Assembly: GCA_000611775.1 (NCBI GenBank)
Contig: KK106985.1
Coordinates: forward strand, 2,580,527-2,644,526
Direction of reading: 5' to 3'
Source: Umbilicaria muhlenbergii
Taxonomy: Eukaryota > Ascomycota > Lecanoromycetes > Umbilicariales > Umbilicariaceae
Length of the DNA: 64,000 nt
The notes under the pieces are model-generated. The model saw only the letters and a list, made by a program, of their open reading frames with translations, had not been told where the DNA came from and ran no database searches. Positions 34,180 to 47,409 of this stretch are shown piece by piece. Every line of letters starts with the position of its first letter. The first letter of the stretch is position 1. The translations under genes were made by a program, and so were the position numbers.

Positions 34180-35734
34180 CCTAAATCATCATGGCCAACA
34201 ACAATCACCAAGACTCAGCGTGATGAGAGGAGAAGTTGAAAAGAGTAGAAAACTGATCAAGATGATTTAACATGACAATGCTGAATCTTAAGAAGAAGAA
34301 GTATTGAGATATAATCACTGATGTTCATACAATCAGAACCACGGCGGCAGCAATTATTAATTTCAACTGAGACATCACTGAAGCAGTTGAGATCATCAAA
34401 AAAGAAATAAATGATGACTTGTTCAAGAACATAAAAGACACAGATAACTCATCTGAGATTTAAGACATTTTGAAGACTGTTTGCACACAAGTTGAGCAGA
34501 GTGTGATGTATGCTGAATTATGCTCTTTGTTGTTATACCCCTTCACAACAAAGGCTCAAGGTCATGAGAAATCAATTAACATGTGAGTCACAGATGTAAT
34601 GAGCATGATAAAGAAGATTAAGACTGCTGTCATTACTGAATGAGATGTGTGAGAAGATATCACCTTGATTACTTTACTTAAGAGCTTATCAGAGGAGTAT
34701 GACTCAAGGAAGAATCATATACTTAATTAAAAGAAAATAATTATGATTGATGCTCAACAAATTCTGACCTCTGAAGAAGTATGAATCAAAGTGAATTATG
34801 AAGTTGACCTTATACTGAGCTCAACCTTAATCATATGAAAAACAGGACAAAGAACAAGATGAGAAATGAAAGAAAAAAAATGTTACAACTGCAGAAGACT
34901 GAAACATTTAATAAGAAACTGCACAAGGCCTCATTTTGATAATATTCATACAAATGATTCTACAAAATGACGTGGCACTGTTAGCTATGATATCAGTTGA
35001 AAATCAAAGCATCAGATACAAAGGATGAGGGAGTATAATAATGAGAACAATAATGCAGAGCTGTTCACATCTGATGAAGAACAAATGAATATGATTGCAA
35101 GCATCAAGAGCAATTCATATGATTGATACATTAATTTCAGAGCTTCAGAGCATATCACAAACCAGTGACACTTATTTCTTAATATTAAATCATATGATAA
35201 GAAATTTAAGATCATGAGTGAAGACATAATATCAGCTGTTGAGAAAGAAGTTGTTGAGATTTGTATGAAGACTGAAACTATCAGGATCAAAGATGTAACC
35301 TTTATTTCACAGATGATGTTGAATTTAATATCATTAAAACAGCTTCAGCAAAGCAGCATCATTTATCATGATGAGGACATCAAAATGACTCTTAAGAAAA
35401 AAGAGAACACAATAATCAATGCACAATGAATCAGTAATTTATACATTTTAAATATTATCAACAACATGATGATGACTGTTCAAGGCTGACTCAGTTTCTT
35501 ATGCACATCAATCAAGAAACTACAGCTATGACATCAGCAGTTAACTCATTCAAGAATCATATGAGTTAAACATGTAAGTCAGATCATCACTGAGATGAAC
35601 ATCACAGCACAAGATAACAGTGAAATCTTGTGAAGTGATGATGATTTGAATAATGACAATTCAAATGAACATATAACTTCAGTCCCTTCATATGACTCAC
35701 AACAAGCAGTGTGTAAGCCTTGTGTCATCAGCAA
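34180..35734 (+). pseudogene. Copia gag, zinc knuckle and protease/pre-integrase region
   Basis: The plus-strand frame runs through a helical gag part to an intact zinc knuckle at 34,881 (C-Y-N-C-R-R-L-K-H-L-I-R-N-C). The protease-type motif follows as FRASEHITN (family: DSGASEHIT) near 35,130, then VTFISQMMLNLISLKQL and the pre-integrase part. Trp and Arg positions read TGA. The frame is cut at 35,739 by gypsy-1 and resumes at 42,261. Confidence 0.8.
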
Positions 35735-35778
35735 ACAGATGTAACAGGTGATGTTGTAGTGATTGAAGTAATATTATC

Positions 35779-35829
35779 ATTCAATGAACTATAAGTACTG
35801 TTCAATGAACTGAACAAGATTCAATGAAC
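35779..35829. repeat. Phased palindrome array E, inside gypsy-1 LTR
   Basis: Units at 35,779 (ATTCAATGAAC), 35,800 (GTTCAATGAAC) and 35,819 (ATTCAATGAAC). The same array in the other LTR (F) starts at 41,887. Its presence in a retrotransposon LTR shows that the motif is not limited to the DNA-transposon block. Confidence 0.8.
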
Positions 35830-36149
35830 TATCATGATCATATAACAACCTTAAGGTTAGGACCAAGTGAGGGAATTAATAATCATAAATTTAAGAGATT
35901 GCATTTAATACATGAGTTGAGCATGAACTTTTAACTATGAATCTACCTGTGATTATATAGACTCTAGGAAACTCATGTGATTGAGATGATCATAATGATT
36001 GAACTCTCAATCACTCTGAACAGCTCAATCACCCTGATTGAGGTGATCAAGGTGTTCAAGCTCTCACTCATCTTAATCACTTTGATCAGTATCAGCTGTT
36101 CACTGCAAGTGCATACTTTCAAGTACTGTTTTAACTAAGTCATAACATT

Positions 36150-39100
36150 AACTCCCCTCACAAGGTTTTCATCCTCAGAAATCAAAGCCCCTCATGTCTT
36201 ACTTCAGTGACAGAAAGATTGCTCAATCCTTAATTCACTGCTTTCACTTGACTGATCATATCATTAATTTCAGAAATCTTGTCATGTGACCTTGTCATCA
36301 CTGTGTCTCTGATGATTGTGAGTGTTTCATGTCTTTAAAATCTGACTGTTGCAGTTCTTATGTTCAGTCAGGTGTTGCTTGTGACCTTGTAATATCTTCA
36401 GCTGAGTTGAATCATGTCAGGGAGAAACTCCTTCATTTATAAAAGAAAAAGACAGATGTTTCTGCTAAAAAGTGAAAGTTGAAGATGAAGAAAGAGAGAC
36501 TTTGCAAATAAATTATTCTCTTTAAGAAGTGACAGATGAATCTGATTCATACTGAGCTTCAAAATATCAAAGAATTGAAGCAGGAGGAACTGACTCAGAG
36601 TTAAATTACTGATCCTCTTCTTAACTTCTTCAAATCCTTCATCATTCTTGATGACTGACTGGCAGCAGGTTCCTCTGACAGAACTGATGTAACTTCATTG
36701 AATAATGAGTAAGATTCTCTTCTGATTCTCATGTGTTCCCTGCCGTGTCATAACCTTTTCATTTAATTAAATAATGAGGCTCATCATTTATCTCCTGTTG
36801 ATTTAGAATCTTCTTTACTTTGAACTCAACATCTTGACTCTCAGGGTTGATCTCAGGTGAATTATCTTATAACAGTGTTTTCAAGTCTGCTGATTCAAGT
36901 AAAGATATGTGAAATACTGAGTGTATTCACATGACTGATGAAAGTTTAAATTCATAGTTGACACTTCCTTTCTTCTTTAAAATGTGAAATGATCTCAGCT
37001 TCTTGTGATTCAACTTGTTGCTTAATCACTTCATCTTGATGTTGTGATGCAGAAAGTATACTTTATCTCTTTCTTCAAGAGTAGATCCTTTATCTCTTTT
37101 TTTATTATGATATACTGCTGATCTTTCTGAGATAAATTTTATGTTTCATTAAAGTTCCTGATGAAGGTTCTTTAGGTGATTCACTTGTATCTTTGTTTTT
37201 TGTGTTATCATTATCAGCCCCCTCACCTCATTCATTGATGAGTTGAATTCATAATTAACATAAAATGATGACACTCCTGTTGACTCTGTTGCTGCTGTAT
37301 TGTAAGTTAACTGAGCTACTGGTAAGAGTTCTACTCAGTTGATTTGTTGATAATTAACATAGCAGCGCAAGTACTGTTTCAATGTTTAATTTAATCATTC
37401 AGTCTGTTCATCTGTTTGAGGATGATATGCAGTGAACAGCTTGTGATGAACTCTTAACTGATTCACTAATGACTTTCAGAACTTGAAGGTGAAGAGTTTA
37501 TCTCTGTCTGAGATTATTTCTTCTGATAGCTCATGGTTGATGATTATAATTCTTAAAAATGTGTACATTAGTTCTTCTGCTGATGATGATTTCTTATATG
37601 ACAAGAAGTATCTGTACTTCATGAGTCAATCTGTTATAATCAGTATTGCATCATACAATACTTTCATCAGGGGTTCTTTTGATTTTGAGAGTTTTATCAC
37701 AAAATCTAGTGTGATGCTTGACCATGATTGTGACAGTGTTGATGATGACTTTAATAATTCATATGATTTATGATGTTCTGCTTTATTCTTTCAGCAGGTA
37801 TCACATTTCTGAACAACTTCTTCAACTTTTTTCCTCAACCGTGAGAAGTAGTACATCTGTGTGAGTCATTTCATTGTCTTTTCAACTCCTTGATGTTCAT
37901 TTATTTTGCTGAAATGGCATTCTTTTATCAGCGTCTCTCATAGGCTGACTGATACATAGATTAAGTCTTGAAAAAGTAAGAGGCCTTCTTGCTTTTCAAA
38001 GCTTTCATGATTGTTGATATTTTAAAGAACTTGTTGTGCTAACTTGTTGTTCTTCAACACTTTTTGAACTCAACTATCAAAAATGTTATTCTCAACTCTT
38101 ATCATAAAGTTGACTTCTTTATTGTATGTTATGCTCTCTTGCTCATTCTTTCAAAGGATGACCTGATTCATGATTAACTTTTCCTGCAGATAATCAGCTC
38201 ATCTGTTAAGAGCATCTGCTTTGATATTCTCTAATCCTTTTCAGTAATGAATCTTGAAATTATACTGTGATAATTCTTCTGATTAATGAACTTGTCTTCA
38301 GTTTAGGACCTTCATTGTCATGAAGTATAACAGATTCTTATGATTTGAATACATCTGAACCTCATGCTTTGATCCTTTGAGATATACACGTCATTGCTTA
38401 AATGTGTTAACAATAATTAATAACTTCTTGTCATGTATCTTGTAACTCTGTTCAGCGTCTAAAAGCTTTCATGAGTAGTAGATTATTGATCACAGACATC
38501 TCTTATCATCTGATTAATTAATGCACACTTTTATTGCTCTGTCTGATGTGTTCATCTTGAGCGTAATAGATTTCTCAGGGTTGAAACTCACAAGAATTAA
38601 TTATGATGTGAAGTGCTTCTTCAGCTCTTTGAAGGATTTTTGTGCTTCAGTAGATTAAATAAATTTTCAGTCTTTCTTCATCAACTCTGTTAAGGGTGCT
38701 GTGATTTTAAAATATTTCTTGATGAACTTTTTATAGAAGTTTGCAAAGCTTAGAAAGGATTGTACTTCCTTAACATTCATCAGAACTGATCATTTAATCA
38801 TGAAATTAATTTTTTCTGAGTTCATCTGTAGATCTTCTGATGTGATGATAAATCTGAGGAATTGAACTTCCTTGACATGAAAAAGACTTTTCTCAGGCTT
38901 AACTCATAAGTCAGCATCCTTTAGCGCTTGTAAGACTTTCTGAACATGTTTGACGTGTTGCTCTTTCATTTTCAAGTACATCAGTATGTCATTGAGGTAG
39001 ATGATCATGAACTAATTTAAATACTGTCATAAAATGTTGTTGATAAAAGCCTAAAAAGTTGCAGGGGCGTTGGTTAATCTGAATGACATTATCAAGTACT

Positions 39101-41840
39101 CATACAGCTCTGAGCATGTTTGAAATGCTGTTTTTCATTCATCACCTTCTTTTATTCATATCTGGTTGAATGCCTCTGAGATGTCAAACTTCATGAATTA
39201 TTACATTCTCTGAAATCTGTCCTGCAATTTTGATATGAGCAGCAGTGAGTAACTGTTCTTTATCATTATGTTGTTTAATGCTTTATAGTCAACACACAAC
39301 CTCAATGATCTGTCAGATTTCAGGATAAACAATATTGAATATTCTGTCAAAGATTGAGATTCTTGAATGAATTCTTTTTGTAAGTTCTTCTTTAAATATT
39401 CTCACAATGCATTTAACTTCTGAGGTGACAATGAGTATATGAGTTACTTCATTGATTTGCACTCTTTTATGATATTGATTTCATGATCTTATTTTTAATG
39501 TTTCAGTAAGGCGTCCTGTTCCTTTACTGCTGTAAATAACTCTTCAAAGTCTTTGTATTCTTTAGGGATAGATAACTTGATAATAAAGTCTCAGTTGTTG
39601 TTGACTCACCTAGTTCACAGTATTTTTGCATCAGGATTTTTTAATTCCTCACATGTTTCTTCTGCTGTCATAGTGAAGACTTTCACTCCTTCAGGTGAGT
39701 GTAGGACTGAATATAACTTTATAAAGATATTGCCTTTGATGAAGTATATCTCATTCTCAGCTCAATCAATCATGAGATTGACTGCTCAGAGTTAAAATAT
39801 ACTTAAGATTATGTCACTTCCTGACTGCTCTGTAATGTTGAAACTGATTTTCTCTCAGTGTCAACTTATCTATATTGATGTCAGAATGATTTATTCATTC
39901 ACATGATTATTGTTGTGTTTCATAAGGGTTTCATCAAACCCTTGAAGTGAATAAGGATTCCGCTTTTTCTGAATTTCTATCTTATTCAATTTTGTGAATC
40001 ATGAATTCAAGAAATTCCCTATACAGTCACTGTTGATTAACAGTCTGGCTGAGTGGCCTTTTACTTTAACTCAGACACAGAAGTTGCTCATGTCTTCTGT
40101 GACAGTGATTTCTTTAGCAATCACCCCTTTCAGAGACTTTAGTTCAGGCGTCTTCAGAGGCCTCTGACTCAGAGGGCCCTCTAGTTTTTTGAACTAGATG
40201 AGAGGAATCTCAGATTCTCTCTCACATACTTGAAGTCTTTTGAGTTGACTTTCTTGTTCAGGTATCATATCAGGTTTAACTTCAAGTATTTACTTCAAAG
40301 TTCTTAAACTTTCATGCATAGTTTTCTTGAGATGTGTGCTCTGTTGAGGGTAATATATTCTCCTTTCATGATGAACTTTAAGCTTTTCAATGATGTTTCT
40401 TTGAGTATATTCTGATAATTCATATTCTTGATTTCATCTTTCTGAGTGAATGCATCTTTAATTATTCACAGGATTCACTCCTGCAACTGATTTACATGAT
40501 TTTCATAATTCTCAGGAGATTCTTTCATCACTTTAAATACTTCTTCATAAGTTTTCAACCACTGTTCTTCATGAGTGAATGCTTAAACATCATCATTCTT
40601 CTTGATGAGTTCTTTTGAATCATCAGAGTTCATTACTTTCATGAAGTCTTCCTCCTCACTAAATGAGAGCATTGTTTCATGACTGTTAACATAATTGCCT
40701 TCTTGGCTGAACTGATCTCATTAAACTTGTTATTTCTTCAAGTCTGTGGCTTGATTTAGATGAGAGGTGATGACATATTCTCTTATTCTTTTAAGTTAAC
40801 ATGAGAATCACTCAGAGCTGTCTTTATCACTCTGATGTGTGCAACAGTCATCATCATAATATGCTGTTTAAGACATAATGTTATAATTGACTTTGCCCTT
40901 TACTTCTTGCGTGGCAGCATATGTCTTTTTTGATTGAACAGTCTTTTCAGGGTTTCAACAGTCTCAGGTGAAGTGTCTCAGTTTTTTATAATTATAATAA
41001 TTATTTTCATGAGGCTTCTCTTTCTTTCCTGAGTTCTTCCCTGGTACTTTCCCTCGCTGAAATTGATTCACTCAAGTAACAGCATCAATTTTCATGAGTT
41101 GAGGTTCATAGTAGAGTTGATTGTTATACTGACACTCATGATTCTTCTCAGCCCTTCATGATACAAGAATCTTGTGACTCTTCTTTAAACTTCATTCATA
41201 AGCTCAGTTGTCAATAATGATTGATCATTCAATCATTTCTGAGAGCATGGCAAGGTATTCAACTTTAAAGATTTCATCTTTCATCACATCCTTCAGTCCC
41301 TTATAATATTGCATCATCAAAGCAATATCATCTCAATTCATATGTGAGGTGAGTCTTTGAAAGTTTATCATGTATATAGCAGCTGCTTCATTCTGCTGAA
41401 TATTACAGATTTCTCACTTCATCATTCTCTTTTCATTAATTGTTTTAAACATTATTCTTATTTGCTTCTTGAATTCCTTTAATGCATGAAAGATCTCATT
41501 AATCAAGTTATCCTGATCTTCACTCTTGTTGTCAAGATAATCTCAGAGGATAAGTTCAAATCAGTTCAAAGCATTTAACCTCAGAAATGAGGAGGTGAAC
41601 AACACTTTCTCTGATTTTAACACAAATAAAGACTTGTTGAATCACAGGTACATGTCAAGCTGAGTGAATAACAAGTTTAATAATCTTCTCTCATCAAGAA
41701 ACTTATCTGATAACAGAATCTTAACTCAGATTACTTTGTCAGAGAAATGTTCAGTGACTGATTCTTTTCTGTCAGAGGATTTGAACATCTTGAGACTGAT
41801 GAGTCAGTTTGTTGCGTGACTGATACCCTGTAAGTTGATG
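36150..41840 (-). pseudogene. Gypsy-1 gag-pol relic with C-terminal chromodomain
   Basis: Reading the minus strand from 41,840 down: gag ends with a zinc knuckle near 41,000 whose Cys codons are partly Tyr (YYNYKKLRHFT for CYNCGKLRHFT). The RT palm reads IIYLNDILMY near 38,990-39,015. Integrase shows the zinc part as VEEVVQKCDTC near 37,820 and the DDE core as IITDR, SDRDKLF and HPQTDEQTE (37,370-37,680). A C-terminal chromodomain follows (VKKILNQQ, HYLIK.KGYDTAGNT.ESEENL) at about 36,690-36,840, with Trp codons turned to TGA. Chromodomain integrases direct insertion to heterochromatin in this lineage. Every domain is present but dead. Confidence 0.88.
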
Positions 41841-41847
41841 CTCAAAG

Positions 41848-42255
41848 TGTAACAGGTGATGTTGTAGTGACTGAAGTGATATTATTATTCAACAAACTAT
41901 AAGTACTGTTCAATGAACTGAACAAGGTTCAATGAATTATCATGATCATATAATGACCTTAGGGTTAGAACCAAGTGAGGGAACTAATAATCATAGACTT
42001 AAGAGATTGCATTTGATACATGAGTTGAGCATGAGCTTCTAACTATGGATCTACCTGTGGTTATATAAACTTTAGGAGACTCATGTGATTGAGATGATCA
42101 TAATGATTGAATTCTTGATCACTCTGAACAGCTCAATCACCCTGATTGAGGTGATTGAGGTGTTTGAGCTCTCACTCATCTTAATCACTTCAATCAGTAT
42201 CAGCTGTTCATTGTAAGTGCATACTTTCAAGTACTGTCCTGGCTAAGCCATAACA
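41848..42255 (-). repeat. Gypsy-1 5' LTR (right copy), with palindrome array F
   Basis: 408 bp, the partner of 35,740-36,147, and generally richer in G/C. It holds array F at 41,887 (ATTCAACAAAC, decayed), 41,908 (GTTCAATGAAC) and 41,927 (GTTCAATGAAT). The middle unit is conserved in both LTRs. Confidence 0.9.
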
Positions 42256-42260
42256 ACAGA

Positions 42261-42525
42261 CTTGAATCATTCAGCATGAATTAATGTGATTCATCACATG
42301 TAAGCTTGAATGAGTTCACTCTGACTTTTGAGGGCTGCATGATTCATCATCATTTGAAGACAGTTCATATGCGGGGATACTGATTAATAATTTTATAAAA
42401 AAGTCATGAGTTTTGTTCCTGTGAACAAAAGATTAATACTTTAATAAGATGAAGATTTAATTACAACAGGCAGAGAATAAAGCTGATGTTAAAATGACAT
42501 ATTTACATATTGATGAGGGAGGAGA
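42261..42525 (+). pseudogene. Copia pol fragment between the two gypsy insertions
   Basis: A 265-bp piece of the copia element left between the duplications ACAGA and ATTTG. It continues the pre-integrase/integrase part that resumes at 48,737. It is too short and mutated to show a motif on its own, and is assigned by position. Confidence 0.7.
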
Positions 42526-42879
42526 ATTTGTGTTACAGTTAATTATATCACTTCATAAACAGATCTAGAATTGTTGCAAGAGGTGAGTTATTTGAACTTA
42601 AAAAAGTACAAAGAAGGAAGCAGTCTTGTGAGTGCAGTCATGACATAAATGTCAAGGTGTCAAGACACACTAGTTATAATTTAATTTAATGTCAGGTAGT
42701 TCAATATTCATCAGTGTTAATTGATCATGTCATAACATCACTCCTCTTTAGACAAGAGGATTGTTCTCAGTTCTCATCTTAAGTCTTTTATCTTGACTGC
42801 TTCTTGAATTCTCTATTGATTGTCATGTTGTCTTTATTCATCAAGTTCAGCTCTTCACCTGACTTGTAAGCATTTAATT

Positions 42880-45800
42880 AAACTTGTAATCTCCTCAGTG
42901 ACCTCACCTCATTCAGATAAGCATCATGATAATTTTTTACCTTTTGAGGTGACCTTATAAAGTCATCAGCATCATATCATTCAGAGTCTGAATCATATCC
43001 CTCTCAAGTCACTTGATATTACAAGATATTATTGTGGATCTGACTTGCTAGGATTTTTTTCACTGTGTACTCAGGCTGATCATTAACTTCAGTCAACAGC
43101 TCTGAGTCTTGAATTTAATTCAGCATTGAATCATTCACCGCCTTCCTTAAATGATCAGCATGAAAGATGTTGTTCATCTTCATGTGTTCAAGTAACTTCA
43201 GAACATAGAAGTGACTTTTCATGCTGAGAATTCAGTAAAGGCCTGTCACTTGATGATTCAACTTTAAGTTAAGTCTTTCAGTGGTTCAACCCTTTCAAGT
43301 AACATAAACTCAATCATTAATGAAGAAGTTCAGTTTCCTTCAGTGTTCATTTGCTTGATCTGTTATTCTATTTTAAGTCTGTTTGAGGTTGCTTTTTACT
43401 CATTTTACAGTGTCATGTGTTCTGATGACAAAGGTTTAAGCCTCCTCACATGTGAGCTGCTCTCTCACTGTGTTTAAGGATTGCATTCACTCTTTTCAAT
43501 GAAAGTGTAAATGAGGGGTCTGTCTCAGCTTCAACTCATAAGATGACATGCTTGTAGACTCATGAGTGAGAATCACTTGAGTGAAATTCATTACTGATAA
43601 AAGGTCTGATCAGTTGTCTTGAAAGTGATTCACAAAGAGATGAAGCTGTTGATTAATGTACTGATTCAGTACCTCAGTGCTTTCATCAGTCTGTGAGTGA
43701 TATGCTGTTGAAAGCTTTTGCTTTATCCTCACAAGCTTGCAGAATTCATTCATGAATGCTGAGATGAATTGAGGATTTTAATTTGATGTTGTTGTTTCAA
43801 ATGTTCTGTAGATCCTTCAGATGTATTCATAATATAATTATGCAACTTGAGCTGCTGTAACTGTCTTTTAACATGACAGTGAGAAGGCCCTTTTTTTAAA
43901 GTAATTGATAATGATGAATATGTTGTCAAAGCCTTTCTTGTCCTGTGAGAAGGATTTAAAGTTGAATGAGACATGCTGTCAGCACTTATCTTCAATTAAT
44001 AACAGATGAAGTAAGCCTGAGGTCTTGTCTCAAAGTACATGCATTCAGTGATATGTTCAGCAGTTTGAAATAAAGATAAAACAGTCATTTGACAGATCTG
44101 ATCAGTAGTATTGAACTGATAATAACTTTGTCATCTTAATCTTGCCTGAGTGCACTGTCACTGATGTTGAGTGAGCCTCATTAATCAAATGAGTCTGTAA
44201 AGTGTTCATGTTCAGCATCATGAGCTTTTCAAATCATGTAAGAAGATTGTTTTAAAACTTTTAACCTCATTTTTTCTTCCTTGTCATCTGATGATACTGA
44301 TTCAGTGATTCATGAGAGTGATTGACTTGCAGAATTTGATTCATCAGCTGATAAAGATTTTTCACTTGTTCAGCCTCATTTGATGAATTATTCTCAACAT
44401 TCATTGAACCTTCACCTATTGTGGCTATTATGCAATTAGGATTCAGAAACAGTTATGTTCATGCAGTGATGTTCTTTTCTTTCTGAGTGATCAACTCATC
44501 ATGTTTTCTTGTCAGAGCATCAACAATGATGTTGACTGTTCTTGAGTGATAAGTAATCTTGAAGTTGTAATCTGTCACAATGTCAGCTCATTTAGCCTGC
44601 CGTGAGTTGAGCAAGCACTTGATGATGAAGTATTTCAGCATTCAGCCTCAGTGACATGCTGTATAAGAAGCTTGAGGTCAGGTTGTTTTCATCTTTTAAG
44701 ATGATATCATGATTCACTTTTTTTTTATGTAGAGACAGCTGATCTGATGTCATCTTGCTGAAAACCTTCACAAACTTTTAATACTGATGAGGTAATTTTT
44801 CCTTTACTTTTTAATTCAGCTTTATTTCATTTTATAATAGCAGACAGGGGTTTCTTCAGTTCTTTATTAAGTGATTAACCTCATAAATGTTAATGACACT
44901 CATAACAACTTCTTTTCTTTTAACATTGTGTAGGAAGTTTTCTGCTTTCAGAAATGTAATATTCACTTCTTGATAAAAAGAAGATTTATGATCCTTTGAC
45001 TTCTTCATGTTTAATAAACTTCAGCCTTCATTCATTGAATTACTCATGTGGTTCATTAAATCTTCTTTTTTGTTCAACTGTTTTTTCATCTCATTGATGT
45101 TGATCTGCTGCTGAGCTCTTCATGTCTTTGACTGTGCTCACAATTGTAGAATTGACTTTTTAAGCAGTTCAATGAACCTTTCCTTTCACTCATTTAATCT
45201 TGTTGAATGTTCAGTATCCTCAGGATCAGCTTTATTAAATGTTATTATGATTTTATTTCTTTCTGCTCTTCTTAAAATCTGAGTCAGTGTTGCTGCCTCA
45301 TGCAGATTATCACATCATTCAGTATCTGTCTGATGCTTTGATATGAGTTTTAATAATTGAATCTTTCACCTTGACATTATCAAGTTTCTGCTTGCCTGAT
45401 ACTGAGCTTCCTCAGGTCAAATCAGCTTTTGATTGAAATAATCAATCAAGATTTAAGTCTTTTCAAATCATTTCCTTTTAATCAAAACATCATGCCTGCT
45501 GATATTATAAAATAAGAAGTGAGTAGAGATTCATCTTCTGTTAATCATTAAGTTTACTGTAAATGCTCTGAAGATCACTTCAGCATTTTGATTATTATAT
45601 TCTGTTAAAGAAATTAACCTCTGTGCTGTTCTAATGTATAGCTGCAGATGCTTTTTCACAAATTTAAAGTGCTTCTTATGAATGAAAGTCTTCTCAGCAA
45701 CATTGATGTTTAACAGAGCTGTTATCCTCATGATTAAGCTGTTGACTACAAGTTAATAATCTCAGGTCAATAATGATTTTCTTAAAATGTTTAACATTTT

Positions 45801-47160
45801 CATCTTGCTTATCTTTGCTCCCTCTGTTGACTTTAAAGTGAAGACTTCATTTAAAGTAACTCATTTTCTGAATCTGAATGATCAGAGTCTACAACCTTTG
45901 CCTCAGCTTTCTTTGATTTATCAGGATAATCTCTCATCAGGTGTTCTTTCTTATTGCAGATGTAACAAGTTACATTAATTAACATTAACTTAATTGCTTC
46001 TTATGCAACAGTGATGATTGTGATGATTGTCTTCTTTTTAAATTTAAAAGTTGACTGCTTCCTCTGCAGCTTCTGCTGATTCTTTCATTTCTTGATTCTT
46101 TCATCAACTTTAACAAGACCTCTCATGAACTGTTGAGCCTTTTTACAGTAAATGTCAAATGACATGTCTTTATCAACAACATAAATTTTCATTTGAATTT
46201 GAAGTGAGTTGTATGACTTGTCATGAACTTTTTTCTTTCACTGATCTGTTGACATCTTCACTGAATTTGCTAGCTGTAAGAATTCTGACTGAAACACATT
46301 AAAGTTCTCAAGATAAGACATCTTGAACTTCTTCAGCTGCTTTCATGTCTTCAAGTGATGATCTGAATCCTTAAAGATGTTCTCAAGACATTGAATAATC
46401 TCTTCAACATAAATTTCTCTTCCTGACTGAGTCTTTAATCATGAATAGAGGTGTTCAGCAGCCTTGTCATCATTTCACATCTTGATGTAAATCACTTTAA
46501 CATGTTCAGCTTCATCTAGATCTGATTGATTGAATTAATCATTATTGATTCATAGCTTGCTCTTCATCTGATCATTTCATACCTGAAATGTGAGCTTAAG
46601 ATCATCATTCAGAATTAATGAATTTGAAAACTTCACTGAACACTTTTTTATTATGTCACTTGCATTCAATTTAAGTGTGCCTTCTCTTGGCCTCTCTGCT
46701 TCAGGGTTGTTAAGTTGTCAGGTTAACTTCAACACATCTTGTTTTAATTCTTGTTTCTTAATTGTTAACTTCTTTATCTGAGAGTCTTTCTGATTATTTT
46801 GTTCTTTTAGATTTTGAATCTGTGTCTTGTAGAAATCTCTCTGATTTAGCATCTTCAACACTAAACAGCAGATGTTCTCTGAATCATGTATTACTCATCA
46901 CTGTAAATTTTCAGAAGTCACATCATCTCAAGAGTTCATCTTCATGATGTTTACTGTTTTTGATTTCTCATGATCATCTGACTGTCCTTCAGTCAAGGAT
47001 AATTTTTTAAATTAAGAAGAAGTCCCTCCCTCTTGATGTGATTTAATCATGATTTCTTTAATGCTTCAGACACTTACTTTTAATGCTGAGATTATTCAGT
47101 TCAGAACCTTGCTCTTTCAACTGCCTCTACTGCAGTTGTTTGTGCCTATAAATAAGTCTT
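42880..47160 (-). pseudogene. Gypsy-2 gag-pol relic with chromodomain
   Basis: Minus-strand order: gag from about 47,160, with a zinc knuckle near 45,930-45,965 (CYICNKKEHLMRDYP, last Cys now Tyr). RNase H and the adjoining linker near 44,490-44,640 read NSRQAK.ADIVTDYNFKITY and then VNIIVDALTRKHDEL. The integrase region is down to about 43,200, and the chromodomain at about 42,910-43,060 reads VKKILASQ, Y.VT.EGYDSDSE.YDADDF. Trp codons of the chromodomain read TGA. RT motifs between RNase H and gag are poorly visible, so part of RT may be deleted. Confidence 0.8.
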
Positions 47161-47409
47161 TTTATTTGTTGACTTCTCATAATTACCTGTCATTGTGACA
47201 GAGTGCTTCTTGATCATTCATTGCTTACTTCTCATAAAACTTGAGAATTGATTATTGATAATCAATTGATGAATTTAAGATGTTCTAGAAACCTCCTGAT
47301 TACTCAGTAGATTAAATCATTCACAACTTGACAACCTGCTCAAAAATAAGATTTTAGTTACTAGTACTTTATGCGCTCAGAGCACTCTCTGAGCAGTAAA
47401 TGAGCTCAT

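Larger units (their letters stand above)
35740..42255 (-). mobile_element. Ty3/gypsy chromodomain retrotransposon 1, nested in copia
   Basis: Two LTRs of 408 bp each (35,740-36,147 and 41,848-42,255), bounded on the minus strand by TGTTATG and GTTACA, with target duplication ACAGA (35,735-35,739; 42,256-42,260). Total 6,516 bp, minus-strand coding. Each LTR contains a GTTCAWTGAAC array near its plus-strand start, which is the 3' part of the LTR in coding sense. It inserted into the copia protease/integrase junction. Confidence 0.92.
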
